Shown piece after piece: positions 24,978-34,612 of a stretch of DNA of 50,109 bases (position 1 is the first letter of the stretch; every line of letters starts with the position of its first letter). The position numbers and the translations under genes were made by a program. The stretch is from Longimicrobiaceae bacterium (GTDB lineage Bacteria; Gemmatimonadota; Gemmatimonadetes; Longimicrobiales; Longimicrobiaceae), in NCBI GenBank assembly GCA_030447645.1, contig JAUJOM010000024.1, forward strand, positions 1 to 50,109. The letters are read 5' to 3'. Under the pieces are notes generated by a model, which was not told the DNA's origin, searched no databases, and saw only the letters and a list, made by a program, of their open reading frames with translations.

Positions 24978-25967
24978 ATGCGTCGTTCCGGCCTGCTCGT
25001 TGGCTGCATATTCAGCTTGATGGTTGCCACCGCATCCGCGGCGCAGGCGAGTCGTCCGGCGGTCAAGGATTGCGGCTCCTGGGAGGCTTCCCGGCGCAAC
25101 CCGACCGCTTCGGAGCTGCGCTGCCTCTTCGGCATCCGCGGGCCGGGGCGGTTTGGCCTTTTGTCGTACCTGGACGTACCGGTTTATCAGCCCAAGACAC
25201 CGCTCCCGGGCACCCACGTAGTGGGCGTCGCCGGCTTGCCGCGCCCGAATGCCGGTGAAAGCTACGAAGCATGGGAGTGGCGCATGCTCCGTACGCACTT
25301 CGGACCGGAGGCCCGTGAGACTTACAACGGGCTCGAGCTGACGGACCCGTTCTTCGCCACGAGACTCATGCAATTTGAGCGGCGCCTCGCGGAAGTCGGT
25401 GTTGGGGCGCGACGCCGGGAAACCTGGCGCGCTCCCTCCCGCCAAGCTTTTCTTTTCCAGCAGGGCCGCTCGCGCCCGGGGGCGCTCGCCACCAGCACAC
25501 TCACCTCCTGGCACACCCGCGTTGACGAGCGTGGGCAGCCCGCCGCGCGGGCTGCTGACTACAACGTGGGTCGTGGCGGGATGCAGCGCTTCCATGCGAT
25601 CGCCGCCGAGGTGGGGCTGCAAAGCTACGGGGCGGACTCCAACGATCCGGGGCACGTTTTCCTGGCCGGCGGGGAGCAGGCGGTGACTGATCAGGAGGTC
25701 ATCCTGCTCCGACTCCTTCCCCGGGTGCCGCACGTCACCATCGCAACCGGACGGCCGGCGGATGAAAACCCCACCCGGGCGGTGCTGGCGCAGTTCCGGG
25801 AAGCGGCGCTCAGCTGGGCCTTTCAGCCCTTTATCCCCGAGGTGATCGCCGAGGTACTGGTGCCGCGTGACCCGCCCGCCGTCATGGCGGTGCGCAAGCA
25901 GTATGCGCTGCGTCGGGTCACGGCCTCGCCTCCAGCCACTGCTCGACGCGGGAAGGCGCCTCGCTGA
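24978..25967 (+). CDS. secreted protein, probable M15-like (VanY-type) peptidase
   Basis: 329 residues with a signal peptide (SGLLVGCIFSLMVATASA, cleavage near AQA). The C-terminal half has a pattern like zinc D-Ala-D-Ala carboxypeptidases: TSTLTSWHTRVDERGQPA then RAADYNVGRGG, and later GADSNDPGHVFLAGG, which could supply the His, Asp and His ligands. If so it would trim peptidoglycan stems in the periplasm. The middle part (YEAWEWRMLRTHFG) is not recognised. The ATG at 24978 follows a more distal in-frame TTG and gives the better signal peptide. Its 3' end overlaps the convergent 86-residue gene by 50 bases. Confidence 0.6.
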   Translation: MRRSGLLVGCIFSLMVATASAAQASRPAVKDCGSWEASRRNPTASELRCLFGIRGPGRFGLLSYLDVPVYQPKTPLPGTHVVGVAGLPRPNAGESYEAWEWRMLRTHFGPEARETYNGLELTDPFFATRLMQFERRLAEVGVGARRRETWRAPSRQAFLFQQGRSRPGALATSTLTSWHTRVDERGQPAARAADYNVGRGGMQRFHAIAAEVGLQSYGADSNDPGHVFLAGGEQAVTDQEVILLRLLPRVPHVTIATGRPADENPTRAVLAQFREAALSWAFQPFIPEVIAEVLVPRDPPAVMAVRKQYALRRVTASPPATARRGKAPR

Positions 25968-26178
25968 ACTTCCAGCCACTGACCACCCAGCTCCGCACGC
26001 GCTCCCGAATCTCCCGGACGTCCGCCACTCCCTCCCGGCCCGGAGCCAGCCAGTCGTCGCTTGACCACTCCCGAAATGAAACGCGCCCCGCAGGGTCGGG
26101 GCGCCAGAGCAGAAGCAGGACGCCTGGGGCGCCCGTAGGGTCCGCGGCGTGAACCGCCAACGTTTCGCTGCCGCTCAC
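25918..26178 (-). CDS. hypothetical protein, 86 residues
   Basis: A small soluble protein starting at GTG 26178, whose GTGA overlaps the ctaB stop, so the two are translationally coupled. The sequence (GVLLLLWRPDPAGRVSFREW, then EIRERVRSWVVSGWKFSEAP) shows a short beta region and one long helix; I do not recognise a family. Coupling to ctaB suggests a role alongside heme O synthesis or the terminal oxidase, but that is position only. The last 50 bases overlap the convergent peptidase-like gene. Confidence 0.6.
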   Translation of the reverse strand: MSGSETLAVHAADPTGAPGVLLLLWRPDPAGRVSFREWSSDDWLAPGREGVADVREIRERVRSWVVSGWKFSEAPSRVEQWLEARP

Positions 26179-27137
26179 CAGCGCACTCCCAGCGAGCCGT
26201 CCACCGCCATCGCCACGAAGAGCAGCGCCAGGTACAGCAGCGAATTTCGGTAAAGCGTCCACGCGGGCCGGGTCAAATCCACGGCACGGACCAGGCGCAC
26301 CACATCCCGGAGCAGCCACAGGCCGAGCGCCAGCGCGAGCATCCCGTAAATCGGTCCCAGCCCGCCGTACGACACCGGTACCAGCGTGAGTGGGATCAGC
26401 AGCAGGGTGTACATCAGCATCTGCCGAAGTGTGTTCCGCTCGCCCCAGATGTTGGGCGCCATGGGAACTCCCACTCGCCCGTAGTCCTTTTGCTTCACGA
26501 GCGCCAGCGCCCAGAAGTGCGGCGGCGTCCAGAAGAAGACGATCAGGAACAGGTATGCCGCCGTCAACGTCACCTGCCCGGTCGCGGCGGCCCAGCCGAC
26601 CAGCGGCGGGAATGCCCCTGCCGCGCCGCCGATGACGATGTTCTGGGGGGAGGTCCGCTTCAGCCACCCGGTATAGATGAAGACGTAGTACAGCAATCCG
26701 GCGAGCGCCAGCAGGGCACTGAGCAGGTTGACGCGGAGCGCAAACAGGACAAACGAGGCCGAGGCGAGCGTGACCCCGAACCCCAGCACGTGCGCCGGGG
26801 ACATGCGGCCGCTGGGGATGGGGCGGAGCGCGGTACGGGGCATTCGGGCGTCGATGTCCCGGTCCATGTACATGTTGATCGCATTCGCACCTCCCGCCAT
26901 CAGGTACCCGCCCACCATCGTCCACAGCACCGTCCAGCTATCCGGCCAACCCCGCACGGCGATGATCATCGGCGCCAGGGTGGTGACGAGCAACAGGGAG
27001 ATGATGCGGGGCTTGGTGAGGGTGACGTAATCACGGAGCCGCTGACGCACCCCCCAGGACCGCCCCTGCGCGGCGAGACCCGCCCGCTGGGTGGCGGTGG
27101 TCATTGCGCGGGTAGGTGGCGGAGCAGTATCCGGCAT
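26175..27137 (-). CDS. ctaB: protoheme IX farnesyltransferase (heme O synthase)
   Basis: A UbiA-family membrane prenyltransferase that adds a farnesyl group to heme B to give heme O for terminal oxidases. The Asp-rich motifs are present: NAINMYMDRDIDARMPRTA in the first and GWLKRTSPQNIVIGGAAGAF in the following loop, with WTPPHFWALALVKQKDYGRV typical of CtaB. About nine hydrophobic helices can be counted. Starts at 27137 or 27104 are both possible; neither has a Shine-Dalgarno. No other cytochrome oxidase gene is in this window. Confidence 0.95.
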   Translation of the reverse strand: MPDTAPPPTRAMTTATQRAGLAAQGRSWGVRQRLRDYVTLTKPRIISLLLVTTLAPMIIAVRGWPDSWTVLWTMVGGYLMAGGANAINMYMDRDIDARMPRTALRPIPSGRMSPAHVLGFGVTLASASFVLFALRVNLLSALLALAGLLYYVFIYTGWLKRTSPQNIVIGGAAGAFPPLVGWAAATGQVTLTAAYLFLIVFFWTPPHFWALALVKQKDYGRVGVPMAPNIWGERNTLRQMLMYTLLLIPLTLVPVSYGGLGPIYGMLALALGLWLLRDVVRLVRAVDLTRPAWTLYRNSLLYLALLFVAMAVDGSLGVRW

Positions 27138-27309
27138 TCGTGACGCCCGTGGGCAGCTTGGGAAGACGCGGGTTCGAAGCGGGTAAATATACAGGGCGGC
27201 AGGAGCTACGCCACCCTGCTCCACCGGCCGGCGTTTGCCAGCAAACCCGGCATCATCGTTGCGTCCAGCGCTCTCGCTCAAAATTTGCCCGCAATGAGGA
27301 GGTTCGAGG

Positions 27310-28068
27310 ATGCAGTCCATACCTTCGGAAGTCCACCCGGTCGGGGCGCGTGACCGGAAGCAAGACATGAATGTCGGCGATGCCGAACGTTTTGTGAGTG
27401 TACTCGCCGGGGCGGCTGTCGCTCTGGCGGGTTTGCGGCGCGGCAAGGGGGCCGGGCTTGCAGCGGCCGCTGCGGGTGCTGCTCTTGTCCATCGGGGCGT
27501 GACCGGCCACTGCAATGTCTACGGAGCCGCCGGTATCGACACCAGCGATAAGGGCCGCATCGAACAGGCGGTGGCGATGCTCCCCGCGAACCGGGCGCTG
27601 CATGTGGAGCGGGTGTTCACCGTCCGCCGCTCGCCCGAGGATCTTTACGGGTTCTGGCGCAAACTGGAAAACCTGCCCCGCTTCATGCAGCACCTGGAGC
27701 GGGTTGAGGTGCTGGATGAACGTCGCTCGCGCTGGGTGGCCAGGGGCCCGGCTGGAACGGACATCGAGTGGGATGCCGAGATCCTCGAGGATGCTCCCAA
27801 CCAGCGCATCACCTGGCGCTCCCTGGAAGGTGCGGACGTGGCCAACGACGGCACCGTTCGCTTCGAGCCGGCTGCCGGCGGCCGAGGCACGGAGGTTCGG
27901 GTGTCCCTGTCCTATTCTCCGCCCGCGGGAAAGCTGGGCGCCACGGTAGCCAGGCTCTTTGGTGAAAATCCCGAACAGCAGATCAGGGATGACCTTCGCC
28001 GCTTCAAGAGCTTGATGGAAGCCGGCGAAATCCCTACCACGGAGGGGCAGCCCTCAGGGAGGAAATAG
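27310..28068 (+). CDS. SRPBCC-domain protein with N-terminal membrane region
   Basis: A 252-residue protein with an N-terminal hydrophobic part ([34 protein letters not shown]) like the DUF2892/YgaP-type membrane domain, then a START/polyketide-cyclase-like domain from about residue 95: [60 protein letters not shown]. Such proteins bind hydrophobic ligands; no function is established here. A GAGG Shine-Dalgarno precedes the ATG. It is followed after two bases by the alcohol dehydrogenase gene, an arrangement seen in many soil bacteria. Confidence 0.85.
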   Translation: MQSIPSEVHPVGARDRKQDMNVGDAERFVSVLAGAAVALAGLRRGKGAGLAAAAAGAALVHRGVTGHCNVYGAAGIDTSDKGRIEQAVAMLPANRALHVERVFTVRRSPEDLYGFWRKLENLPRFMQHLERVEVLDERRSRWVARGPAGTDIEWDAEILEDAPNQRITWRSLEGADVANDGTVRFEPAAGGRGTEVRVSLSYSPPAGKLGATVARLFGENPEQQIRDDLRRFKSLMEAGEIPTTEGQPSGRK

Positions 28069-28070
28069 CC

Positions 28071-29249
28071 ATGCGCGCACTCGTCTGGCACGGCACGCAC
28101 GACGTTCGCGTGGACAACGTTCCTGATCCAGAGATCCTCAATCCGCGGGATGCGATCCTCCGCATCACGTCCACGGCGATCTGCGGCTCGGACCTTCACC
28201 TGTACGACAATTACATTCCCACTTTGCAGAAGGGGGACATTCTCGGCCATGAGTTCATGGGCGAGGTAGTGGAGACCGGACCGGAGGTCAAGAACCTGCG
28301 GGTGGGCGACCGGGTGGCGGTGCCGTTCACCATCTCCTGCGGGAGCTGCTTTTTCTGCACGTCGGACCTGTGGTCACTTTGCGACAACGGGAACCCGAAC
28401 GCCGAGATGGCTGAAGCCATGTGGGGGTTTTCGTCGGCTGGTATGTTCGGGTACTCGCACCTGACGGGGGGCTATGCGGGCGGCCAGGCGGAGTACGTAC
28501 GAGTGCCTTACGCCGATGTTGGCCCGATCAAGATCCCCGAGGGCCTCAGCGACGACCAGGTGCTCTTCCTCACGGATGTTTTCCCGACCGGGTTCATGGC
28601 CGCGGAAAACTGCAGCATCCAGCCAGGGGACACTATCGCCGTCTGGGGCTGCGGCCCGGTGGGGCAGTTCGCGATCCGGAGCGCGTTCATGCTCGGCGCG
28701 CATCGTGTGATTGCGCTCGACCGCTTTCCGGAACGGCTCCGCATGGCGCGCGAAGGCGGTGCCGAAGCGCTGGACTACACGGAGGTCGGGAACACGCTGG
28801 ACGTGGTGGAAAGGCTGCGCGACATGACCGGCGGCCGGGGACCGGATGCGTGCATCGATGCCGTGGGTATGGAGGCGCACGGCGTGGGGCTGGAAGGTTG
28901 GTACGACAAGGTCAAGCAGGTCACCCAGATGCAGACGGAGCGCCCGATCGCCCTGCGCCAGGCGATTCAGGCGTGCCGCAAGGGCGGCGTGGTGTCCATA
29001 CCCGGCGTGTACGGCGGCGTGGCGGACAAGATCCCGCTGGGTGCGATGATGAACAAGGGCCTGACGCTTCGCATGGGGCAAACCCACATGCAGCGCTATC
29101 TGCAGCCGCTTCTCGGGCACGTCGAGGAGGGGCGGATCGACCCGTCGTTCGTCATCACTCACCGCATGCGCCTGGACGACGCACCGGAAGGCTATCGGAT
29201 CTTCCGCGACAAGCAGGACGAGTGCATCAAAGTTGTTCTCAAACCCTGA
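28071..29249 (+). CDS. zinc-dependent alcohol dehydrogenase family protein
   Basis: A 392-residue medium-chain dehydrogenase. Catalytic zinc ligands: Cys in [10 protein letters not shown], His-Glu in [12 protein letters not shown], and the second-sphere aspartate in LTDVFPTGF. Structural zinc cysteines lie in [19 protein letters not shown]. The coenzyme fold has [20 protein letters not shown] and [10 protein letters not shown], the Asp favouring NAD. The length and the insert around [18 protein letters not shown] place it near the glutathione-independent formaldehyde dehydrogenase-like group, but the substrate is unknown. It sits between the SRPBCC gene and a cupin. Confidence 0.92.
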   Translation: MRALVWHGTHDVRVDNVPDPEILNPRDAILRITSTAICGSDLHLYDNYIPTLQKGDILGHEFMGEVVETGPEVKNLRVGDRVAVPFTISCGSCFFCTSDLWSLCDNGNPNAEMAEAMWGFSSAGMFGYSHLTGGYAGGQAEYVRVPYADVGPIKIPEGLSDDQVLFLTDVFPTGFMAAENCSIQPGDTIAVWGCGPVGQFAIRSAFMLGAHRVIALDRFPERLRMAREGGAEALDYTEVGNTLDVVERLRDMTGGRGPDACIDAVGMEAHGVGLEGWYDKVKQVTQMQTERPIALRQAIQACRKGGVVSIPGVYGGVADKIPLGAMMNKGLTLRMGQTHMQRYLQPLLGHVEEGRIDPSFVITHRMRLDDAPEGYRIFRDKQDECIKVVLKP

Positions 29250-29266
29250 GCTGACACGAGGATCGC

Positions 29267-29608
29267 ATGGCAGACACCACAGTGATGAAGGTTCACTCGC
29301 AGGTATCCCCGAGCGGCGAGATGGGGCAAAAGTATCTCGCCTCGGGCAAGGCCATCTCCATGAGGTTGTGGGAGAACCAGCAGCCGGATGAGGCCAAGCC
29401 GGAAAGTACCCGGGAGTACGAGACGGTGGGTTATGTGATCAGCGGACGGGCCGAGCTGCACCTGGAGGGGCAGATGGTTCTCCTGGAGCCCGGCGACTCG
29501 TGGACGGTGCCGAAGGGGGCGAGCCACACCTACCGCATCCTGGAAGCCTTTACGGCGGTGGAGGCCACTCATCCCCCGGCACAGGTGCACGGGCGCGACG
29601 AGTCGTAG
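29267..29608 (+). CDS. cupin domain protein
   Basis: A 113-residue single-domain cupin. The two cupin motifs are ETVGYVISGRAELHLEGQMV and LLEPGDSWTVPKGASHTYRI. The first motif lacks the usual paired His (it reads TVGY), so metal binding would rely on the remaining Glu and His. It lies 17 bases after the alcohol dehydrogenase stop and likely belongs to the same transcript. Function is not evident. Confidence 0.85.
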   Translation: MADTTVMKVHSQVSPSGEMGQKYLASGKAISMRLWENQQPDEAKPESTREYETVGYVISGRAELHLEGQMVLLEPGDSWTVPKGASHTYRILEAFTAVEATHPPAQVHGRDES

Positions 29609-29627
29609 CCCCCGGCGGGAGCAGCTG

Positions 29628-30677
29628 GTGGGACGCGGGGTAGTCGCGGGGTGGATCCGCGCCCTGCTCCGCGTCCCGCTCTTTTACAAGATCCTGGTAG
29701 CCAACGCCGCACTCGTCATCCTGGGCGCGGTAGCGGGGACGCTCGCCACGGCCGACTGGGTGCGCGTGTGGCCTCGCCGCTCCACCGCGGAGCTGGCAGG
29801 CTTCCTCGCTGCGGGCGGCGTGGTCATTTCGGTGGTGGTGAACGCAGTCATTCTGCGCCTGGCGCTGGGTCCCCTGGCGCTACTGGAGCGTACCGCGGAG
29901 CAGGTCCGCGCGGGAGATCTTGAAGCTCGCGCCCCCCGCTCTCCCCTGTCCGACCGCGAACTTGATCGGCTGACCGAAACGTTCAACGCCATGCTGGACA
30001 CGCTGGACGCGTACCGCGGACGACTGCGGGACACCGCGGCGCGAGCGCTGTCCGCAGCGGAAGAAGAGCGGAAGCGCATCGCACGCGAGCTGCACGACGA
30101 GACCGCGCAAACGCTGGCGGCGCTGCTGCTCCGCGTTCGCCTGGCGCGCAGCGTGGATGATCGCACCGCCCGTGACGAGCTGCTCGAAGATCTTCGGACA
30201 GAAATCAGCACGGCTCTGGAAGGGATACGCCGGTTCGCGCGGGGTTTGCGCCCACCCGCCCTCGACGAGCTTGGACTGGTGCCGGCCATCGGGTCCCACG
30301 CGCGCAACCTGGAGGAGAGCGCCGGCATCACCATCACGCTGGAGGCGGATCCGCTGGAAGAGCTGCTTCCCCCGGAGGGAGAGCTGGCCCTTTACAGGAT
30401 CGTCCAGGAGGCACTCGCCAACGTGGTCCGCCACGCCGCTGCCCGTCGCGTTCGAATCCGCCTCGCGCGGGAGCACGGCCACGTGGTAGCCGAGGTGGAG
30501 GACGACGGCCGCGGGTTTCGCGCGGCCAAAGCGACGCGCACAGGTGCAGGTCTGGGGCTTTTTGGCATGCATGAGCGCGCGGCGTACCTTGGTGGGCGCG
30601 TGGAGGTGCACAGTGTGCCCGGACGAGGTACACGCGTACGAGCCGAAGTCCCCATCAGCGGAGGGATTCATGTCTGA
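29628..30677 (+). CDS. sensor histidine kinase, NarL-type partner (HisKA_3)
   Basis: A 349-residue membrane kinase. Two transmembrane helices (KILVANAALVILGAVAGTLA and AAGGVVISVVVNAVILRLAL) enclose a short loop, so there is almost no periplasmic sensor. A HAMP domain (LLERTAEQVRAGDLEARAPR) follows, then the dimerisation helix with the phospho-acceptor His in RIARELHDETAQTLAALL, and an ATPase domain with N box VQEALANVVRHA, G1 VEDDGRGF and G2 GAGLGLFGMHERA. It starts at GTG 29628 and overlaps the regulator gene by eight bases. Confidence 0.95.
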   Translation: MGRGVVAGWIRALLRVPLFYKILVANAALVILGAVAGTLATADWVRVWPRRSTAELAGFLAAGGVVISVVVNAVILRLALGPLALLERTAEQVRAGDLEARAPRSPLSDRELDRLTETFNAMLDTLDAYRGRLRDTAARALSAAEEERKRIARELHDETAQTLAALLLRVRLARSVDDRTARDELLEDLRTEISTALEGIRRFARGLRPPALDELGLVPAIGSHARNLEESAGITITLEADPLEELLPPEGELALYRIVQEALANVVRHAAARRVRIRLAREHGHVVAEVEDDGRGFRAAKATRTGAGLGLFGMHERAAYLGGRVEVHSVPGRGTRVRAEVPISGGIHV

Positions 30678-31323
30678 CCCCATTCGTGTGCTGCTCGCGG
30701 ATGACCACACGGTGCTCCGCGCCGGGCTCCGTGCCCTTCTCGATCGCGAACCGGACATGCGGGTGGTGGGTGAAGCAGCCACCGGCGAAGAAGCGGTGGA
30801 GCGCGTGGAGGAGCTACGTCCGGACGTGGTGGTGATGGATTTGTCCATGCCGGGCGGGGGCGGATTGGAGGCCACCCGCCGTGCCAGCGCCCTCGGGTAC
30901 GGGACGCGGGTGCTGGTGCTTACCGTGCACGCGGAGGAAGAGTACCTGATTCCCGTGCTGGAGGCAGGCGGTTCGGGCTACGTCACCAAGACCAGCGCCG
31001 ATGAAGACCTTACGCAGGCAATCCGCACGGTGGCTCGCGGAGACGTTTTCCTGTATCCAAGTGCCGCCACCCTGCTCCTCCGCGGCTTTACCGCCAAGGG
31101 CGAAAAGGGCCGGGATCCGGTGGAGCGCCTTACGGACCGGGAGCGCGAAGTGCTCGGTCTCACCGTGGAGGGCTTCAGCTCCAGCGAGATCGGCCGGAAG
31201 CTTTTCATCTCACCCAAGACGGTGGATACCTACCGGGCTCGCATCATGGAAAAGCTGGATCTTCATCACCGCAGCGAGCTGGTTCGGTTCGCGCTGCAAA
31301 CGGGCTTGCTCAAGGCCGAATAG
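30670..31323 (+). CDS. response regulator, NarL/FixJ family
   Basis: A 217-residue regulator for the kinase just upstream. The receiver domain has the acidic pocket LLADDH, the phospho-acceptor Asp57 in [10 protein letters not shown], the Thr in [11 protein letters not shown] and the Lys in [14 protein letters not shown] LuxR-type helix-turn-helix follows: [40 protein letters not shown]. The ATG at 30670 lies inside the kinase's last codons. No target operator was identified. Confidence 0.96.
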   Translation: MSDPIRVLLADDHTVLRAGLRALLDREPDMRVVGEAATGEEAVERVEELRPDVVVMDLSMPGGGGLEATRRASALGYGTRVLVLTVHAEEEYLIPVLEAGGSGYVTKTSADEDLTQAIRTVARGDVFLYPSAATLLLRGFTAKGEKGRDPVERLTDREREVLGLTVEGFSSSEIGRKLFISPKTVDTYRARIMEKLDLHHRSELVRFALQTGLLKAE

Positions 31324-31403
31324 TCCCGCACTGGTGCCGGGACGGGGATTCCTGGTATTTTTGGGCGAGTCCCACCGATTCCGCATACGGGAGAACACCA
31401 TCG

Positions 31404-32429
31404 ATGTCTGTACCGACCCCTGGAATGGTGGTCATTATCGGCAGCGGTCCAGCAGCCTGGACCGCTGCCATTTACGCCGCGCGCGCCAATCTGGAGCCGG
31501 TGGTCTACGAGGGAGAACCATCCCGGGACATGATCCCCGGAGGTCAGCTGATGTGGACCACCGATATCGAAAACTTTCCCGGCTTTCCGGAGAGTGTCGA
31601 TGGCCAGGAGCTGATGCAGCGGATGAAGGAGCAGGCAGTCCGCTTTGGAACGCGCGTGGTCGGGGAAAACATCGCTTCCGCCGACCTGAGCACGTACCCC
31701 TTCAAGCTCCAGCCCAGCTGGAGCGACGGCATCACGGCCCGATCCGTTATCATCGCCACCGGTGCCCGCGCCAACTGGATCGGCCTGCCGAACGAGTTGC
31801 GACTGGCGCAGAACGGTGGCGGAGTTTCGGCCTGCGCAGTGTGCGACGGGGCCCTGCCCTTTTTCAGGGACAAGGTGCTGGCGGTAGTTGGGGGCGGCGA
31901 CTCCGCCATGGAGGAGGCGACCTACCTGACCAAGTTCGCCCGGGAGGTGGTGATCGTCCACCGGCGCGATCAGTTCCGTGCGTCCAGGGTGATGGCCGAT
32001 CGGGCGCTCACCAACCCCAAGATCCGGGTGGAGTGGAATACGCAGGTCGCGGAGGTGCTCGGTGACGAGTTTGTCACCGGGTTGCAGCTGCGTGACACGA
32101 TCACGGGGAGAGAGCGGGAGCTGGAGGTGGGCGGCCTTTTCGTGGCTATCGGGCATACACCCAACACCGACTTTCTGCATGGCCAGCTTGACCTGCATCC
32201 CAATGGATACATCAAGGTGTTCGCCGGCCGAACCTGCTCCAGCGTGCCCGGGGTATTCGCCGCGGGCGATGTGATCGATGACTACTACCGGCAGGCGATC
32301 ACATCCGCGGGTACCGGGTGCATGGCGGCGCTGGAAGCAGAGCGCTGGCTCTCCCACCACGGCGTGGAAGAGGCCGTGTCACCCGTGCTCGAAACCGCCG
32401 AAACCCAGCCTGCACTGACGGCCGACTGA
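31404..32429 (+). CDS. trxB: thioredoxin reductase
   Basis: 341 residues. FAD motif [20 protein letters not shown], redox-active cysteines in [16 protein letters not shown] motif [15 protein letters not shown] with the phosphate-binding HRRDQFRAS, and the C-terminal FAD motif [20 protein letters not shown]. Every element needed for NADPH-dependent reduction of thioredoxin is present. A GGAGAA Shine-Dalgarno precedes the ATG. It converges with the class A PBP gene, six bases apart. Confidence 0.96.
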   Translation: MSVPTPGMVVIIGSGPAAWTAAIYAARANLEPVVYEGEPSRDMIPGGQLMWTTDIENFPGFPESVDGQELMQRMKEQAVRFGTRVVGENIASADLSTYPFKLQPSWSDGITARSVIIATGARANWIGLPNELRLAQNGGGVSACAVCDGALPFFRDKVLAVVGGGDSAMEEATYLTKFAREVVIVHRRDQFRASRVMADRALTNPKIRVEWNTQVAEVLGDEFVTGLQLRDTITGRERELEVGGLFVAIGHTPNTDFLHGQLDLHPNGYIKVFAGRTCSSVPGVFAAGDVIDDYYRQAITSAGTGCMAALEAERWLSHHGVEEAVSPVLETAETQPALTAD

Positions 32430-32434
32430 AGGAA

Positions 32435-34609
32435 TCAGGGCGGCGGGAGGGTCGGTACCGGCTCCGCGGGAGGCACCGGCCTGCCGCCCCGGAATACATC
32501 CCCCAGTCCCTGCACCGCGCGCTGCAACCAGCCGTCGAGGCCGGTGTTCAGGTGGACCGCACACTGCTCCGTCGGCTCCGTTCCCGCGATGAAGTATTCG
32601 CCGGCCACCTGCTCGGGCGGACAATCGTCCGTGGCCAGCTGGCCGCTCTCCCGGTCGATTTGCGCCTGCACCAGGTCCGCCGGCGGCTGCCAGGGTGCGG
32701 GCACCGGCCGGGTCCGGTAGTACTCCGCCACCACCTTGCCCCACACCGGAGCCGCCAGCCCGCCCCCGGAGGCGCCCCGCAGGATGCGCTTCGGCTCATC
32801 GAAACCGAGCCACACCCCCGCCACCAGGTCCGGCGTCACGCCCACAAACCATACATCGGCGGCATCGTTGGTCGTGCCGGTTTTGCCCGCGGCGGGCACG
32901 TTGAGGGGCAGCCCGGCAGCACGCACGCCCACGCCTGTGCCGTGGTTCACAACCTCCTCCATCAGCTGCGTGGTCAGAAAGGCCACGGCAGGCGGCAGCG
33001 CCTGGCGGCTCCTGGTGGGCACTTCCCAGAGCACACGGCCGCGAGAATCCTCCACGCGCCGGATGATCCGGGGCTGGACCACCACGCCATTGTTGGCGAA
33101 CGCTGAATAGGCTGCGGTCAGCTCCAAGGGGATCACGTCCGCAGCGCCCAGGAACGTCGAGGGGTACTCCCGAATCGGTGTGGTGATCCCGAGATCCCGG
33201 GCCGTCCCGATCACGCGCTGCACGCCTGCTCGCTCCCCCAGCGCCACCGCCGCCCGATTGGATGAGACGCGCAGGCTGCCGCGCAGGTCGAGGGGAATGC
33301 TGTCGGCAACATGGTCAGCCGGGTAGTAGCCGCCCGAGCTGGCCAGTGCGCCAGGTCCGACCAGCGTGGTGGTCATCGGCACTCCGCCGGCAAGCGCCGC
33401 CGCGTAGACCAGGGGCTTGAATGCGGAACCCGCCTGCCGCTTCGCCTGCACCACGCGGTCGAACTGGGAGATCCGGAAGTCGCGCCCGCCGACCAGGGCC
33501 CGCACATCCCCGGTACGCGCATCCATCGCCACGAACATTCCTTGCAGGCAGGAGGCAGGCTTGGCGGGCACACAACCGGGGTGCCGGAAGGTACCGAAGC
33601 GGCCCGCTTCCACCGCTTCGATCTGCTGTCGCAGCTCTCGCTCCGCTGCCTGCTGCATGGGCGGGTCCAGGGTGGTATAGACCCGCAGACCGTCGGTCTC
33701 TGCGTCGGCGCCGAAACGCCCGCGCAGCTCTCGCCGGACCGCGGCAATGAAGTACGGCGCGGCTCCGCGCGCTTCCAGCGGAGGCACCAGCCGGAGCGGG
33801 GCTTCCCGGGCCTCCTCCGCCCGGGGCCGCGTGATCACCCCGGCATCCGCCATCAGGCCGAGCACCAGGTTGCGCCGGCGAATGGCCGCGGCAGCCCGGC
33901 GGCGGGGATCGTAGCTGGTGGGCGCCTTGGGAAGCGCGGCCAGCAGCGCGGCCTCCGCATTGTTGAGCTGCGTGGCGCTTTTGCCGAAGTACCCCTGCGC
34001 CGCGGCCTCGACGCCGTAGAACCCGTTCCCGAGATAGATCTGGTTCAGGTACATCTCCAGGATCTCGCTCTTGCTGAACTCCTGCTCGATGCGCCGCGCG
34101 AGGACGATCTCCCACAGTTTGCGCCGGATGGTCTTTTCGCGGGACAGGTGCTCCGGAAAAACGTTGCGGGCAAGCTGCATGGTCAGGGTGGAAAAGCCCT
34201 GGTCGTACGAGAAGGTCTGGAGGTCGCGGGCCGCGGCTCCCAGGGCGCGGCGATAGTCGATCCCCTGGTGCTGATAAAAGCGCTTGTCTTCCACCGCCAG
34301 GAACGCGCCCGAAACGCGGCTGGGAATGCGGCCGAGTGGTACCACGATCCGGCGCTCCGGCGCGAGGTGCGCCACCACCTTGCCGTTGCGGTCGAACACA
34401 CGGCTGGCCTGCGGCGGGGTGTAGCTGCGCAGCGCCTGCACGGAGGGGCAGCGGGAGCCGGAGCAGCGCGGCCACAGCCAGAGCAGGGTGCCGGCGGCTC
34501 CAATCGAGCTTACCAGGAGCAGGAAGAGCAGGAGCCGCCAAACCCAGGAGCGCTCTGACCGCCTGGGAGCAGCCGCCCTCCGCTTACGCGTGCGACGTGG
34601 TGCCGCCAT
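32435..34609 (-). CDS. class A penicillin-binding protein (PBP1A family)
   Basis: A 724-residue bifunctional peptidoglycan synthase. A short basic cytoplasmic tail and one transmembrane helix (WRLLLFLLLVSSIGAAGTLL) are followed by the GT51 domain (FLAVEDKRFYQHQGIDYRRA with the catalytic Glu, FSTLTMQLARNVFPEHLSRE, ILEMYLNQIYLGNGFYGVEA) and a transpeptidase domain with active-site Ser in RQAGSAFKPLVY, SSN at RVSSNRAAV and KTGTT. The end is proline-rich (VPPAEPVPTLPPP). The ATG is four bases after the M28 gene's stop, so the two are probably cotranscribed. Confidence 0.95.
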   Translation of the reverse strand: MAAPRRTRKRRAAAPRRSERSWVWRLLLFLLLVSSIGAAGTLLWLWPRCSGSRCPSVQALRSYTPPQASRVFDRNGKVVAHLAPERRIVVPLGRIPSRVSGAFLAVEDKRFYQHQGIDYRRALGAAARDLQTFSYDQGFSTLTMQLARNVFPEHLSREKTIRRKLWEIVLARRIEQEFSKSEILEMYLNQIYLGNGFYGVEAAAQGYFGKSATQLNNAEAALLAALPKAPTSYDPRRRAAAAIRRRNLVLGLMADAGVITRPRAEEAREAPLRLVPPLEARGAAPYFIAAVRRELRGRFGADAETDGLRVYTTLDPPMQQAAERELRQQIEAVEAGRFGTFRHPGCVPAKPASCLQGMFVAMDARTGDVRALVGGRDFRISQFDRVVQAKRQAGSAFKPLVYAAALAGGVPMTTTLVGPGALASSGGYYPADHVADSIPLDLRGSLRVSSNRAAVALGERAGVQRVIGTARDLGITTPIREYPSTFLGAADVIPLELTAAYSAFANNGVVVQPRIIRRVEDSRGRVLWEVPTRSRQALPPAVAFLTTQLMEEVVNHGTGVGVRAAGLPLNVPAAGKTGTTNDAADVWFVGVTPDLVAGVWLGFDEPKRILRGASGGGLAAPVWGKVVAEYYRTRPVPAPWQPPADLVQAQIDRESGQLATDDCPPEQVAGEYFIAGTEPTEQCAVHLNTGLDGWLQRAVQGLGDVFRGGRPVPPAEPVPTLPPP

Positions 34610-34612
34610 CCG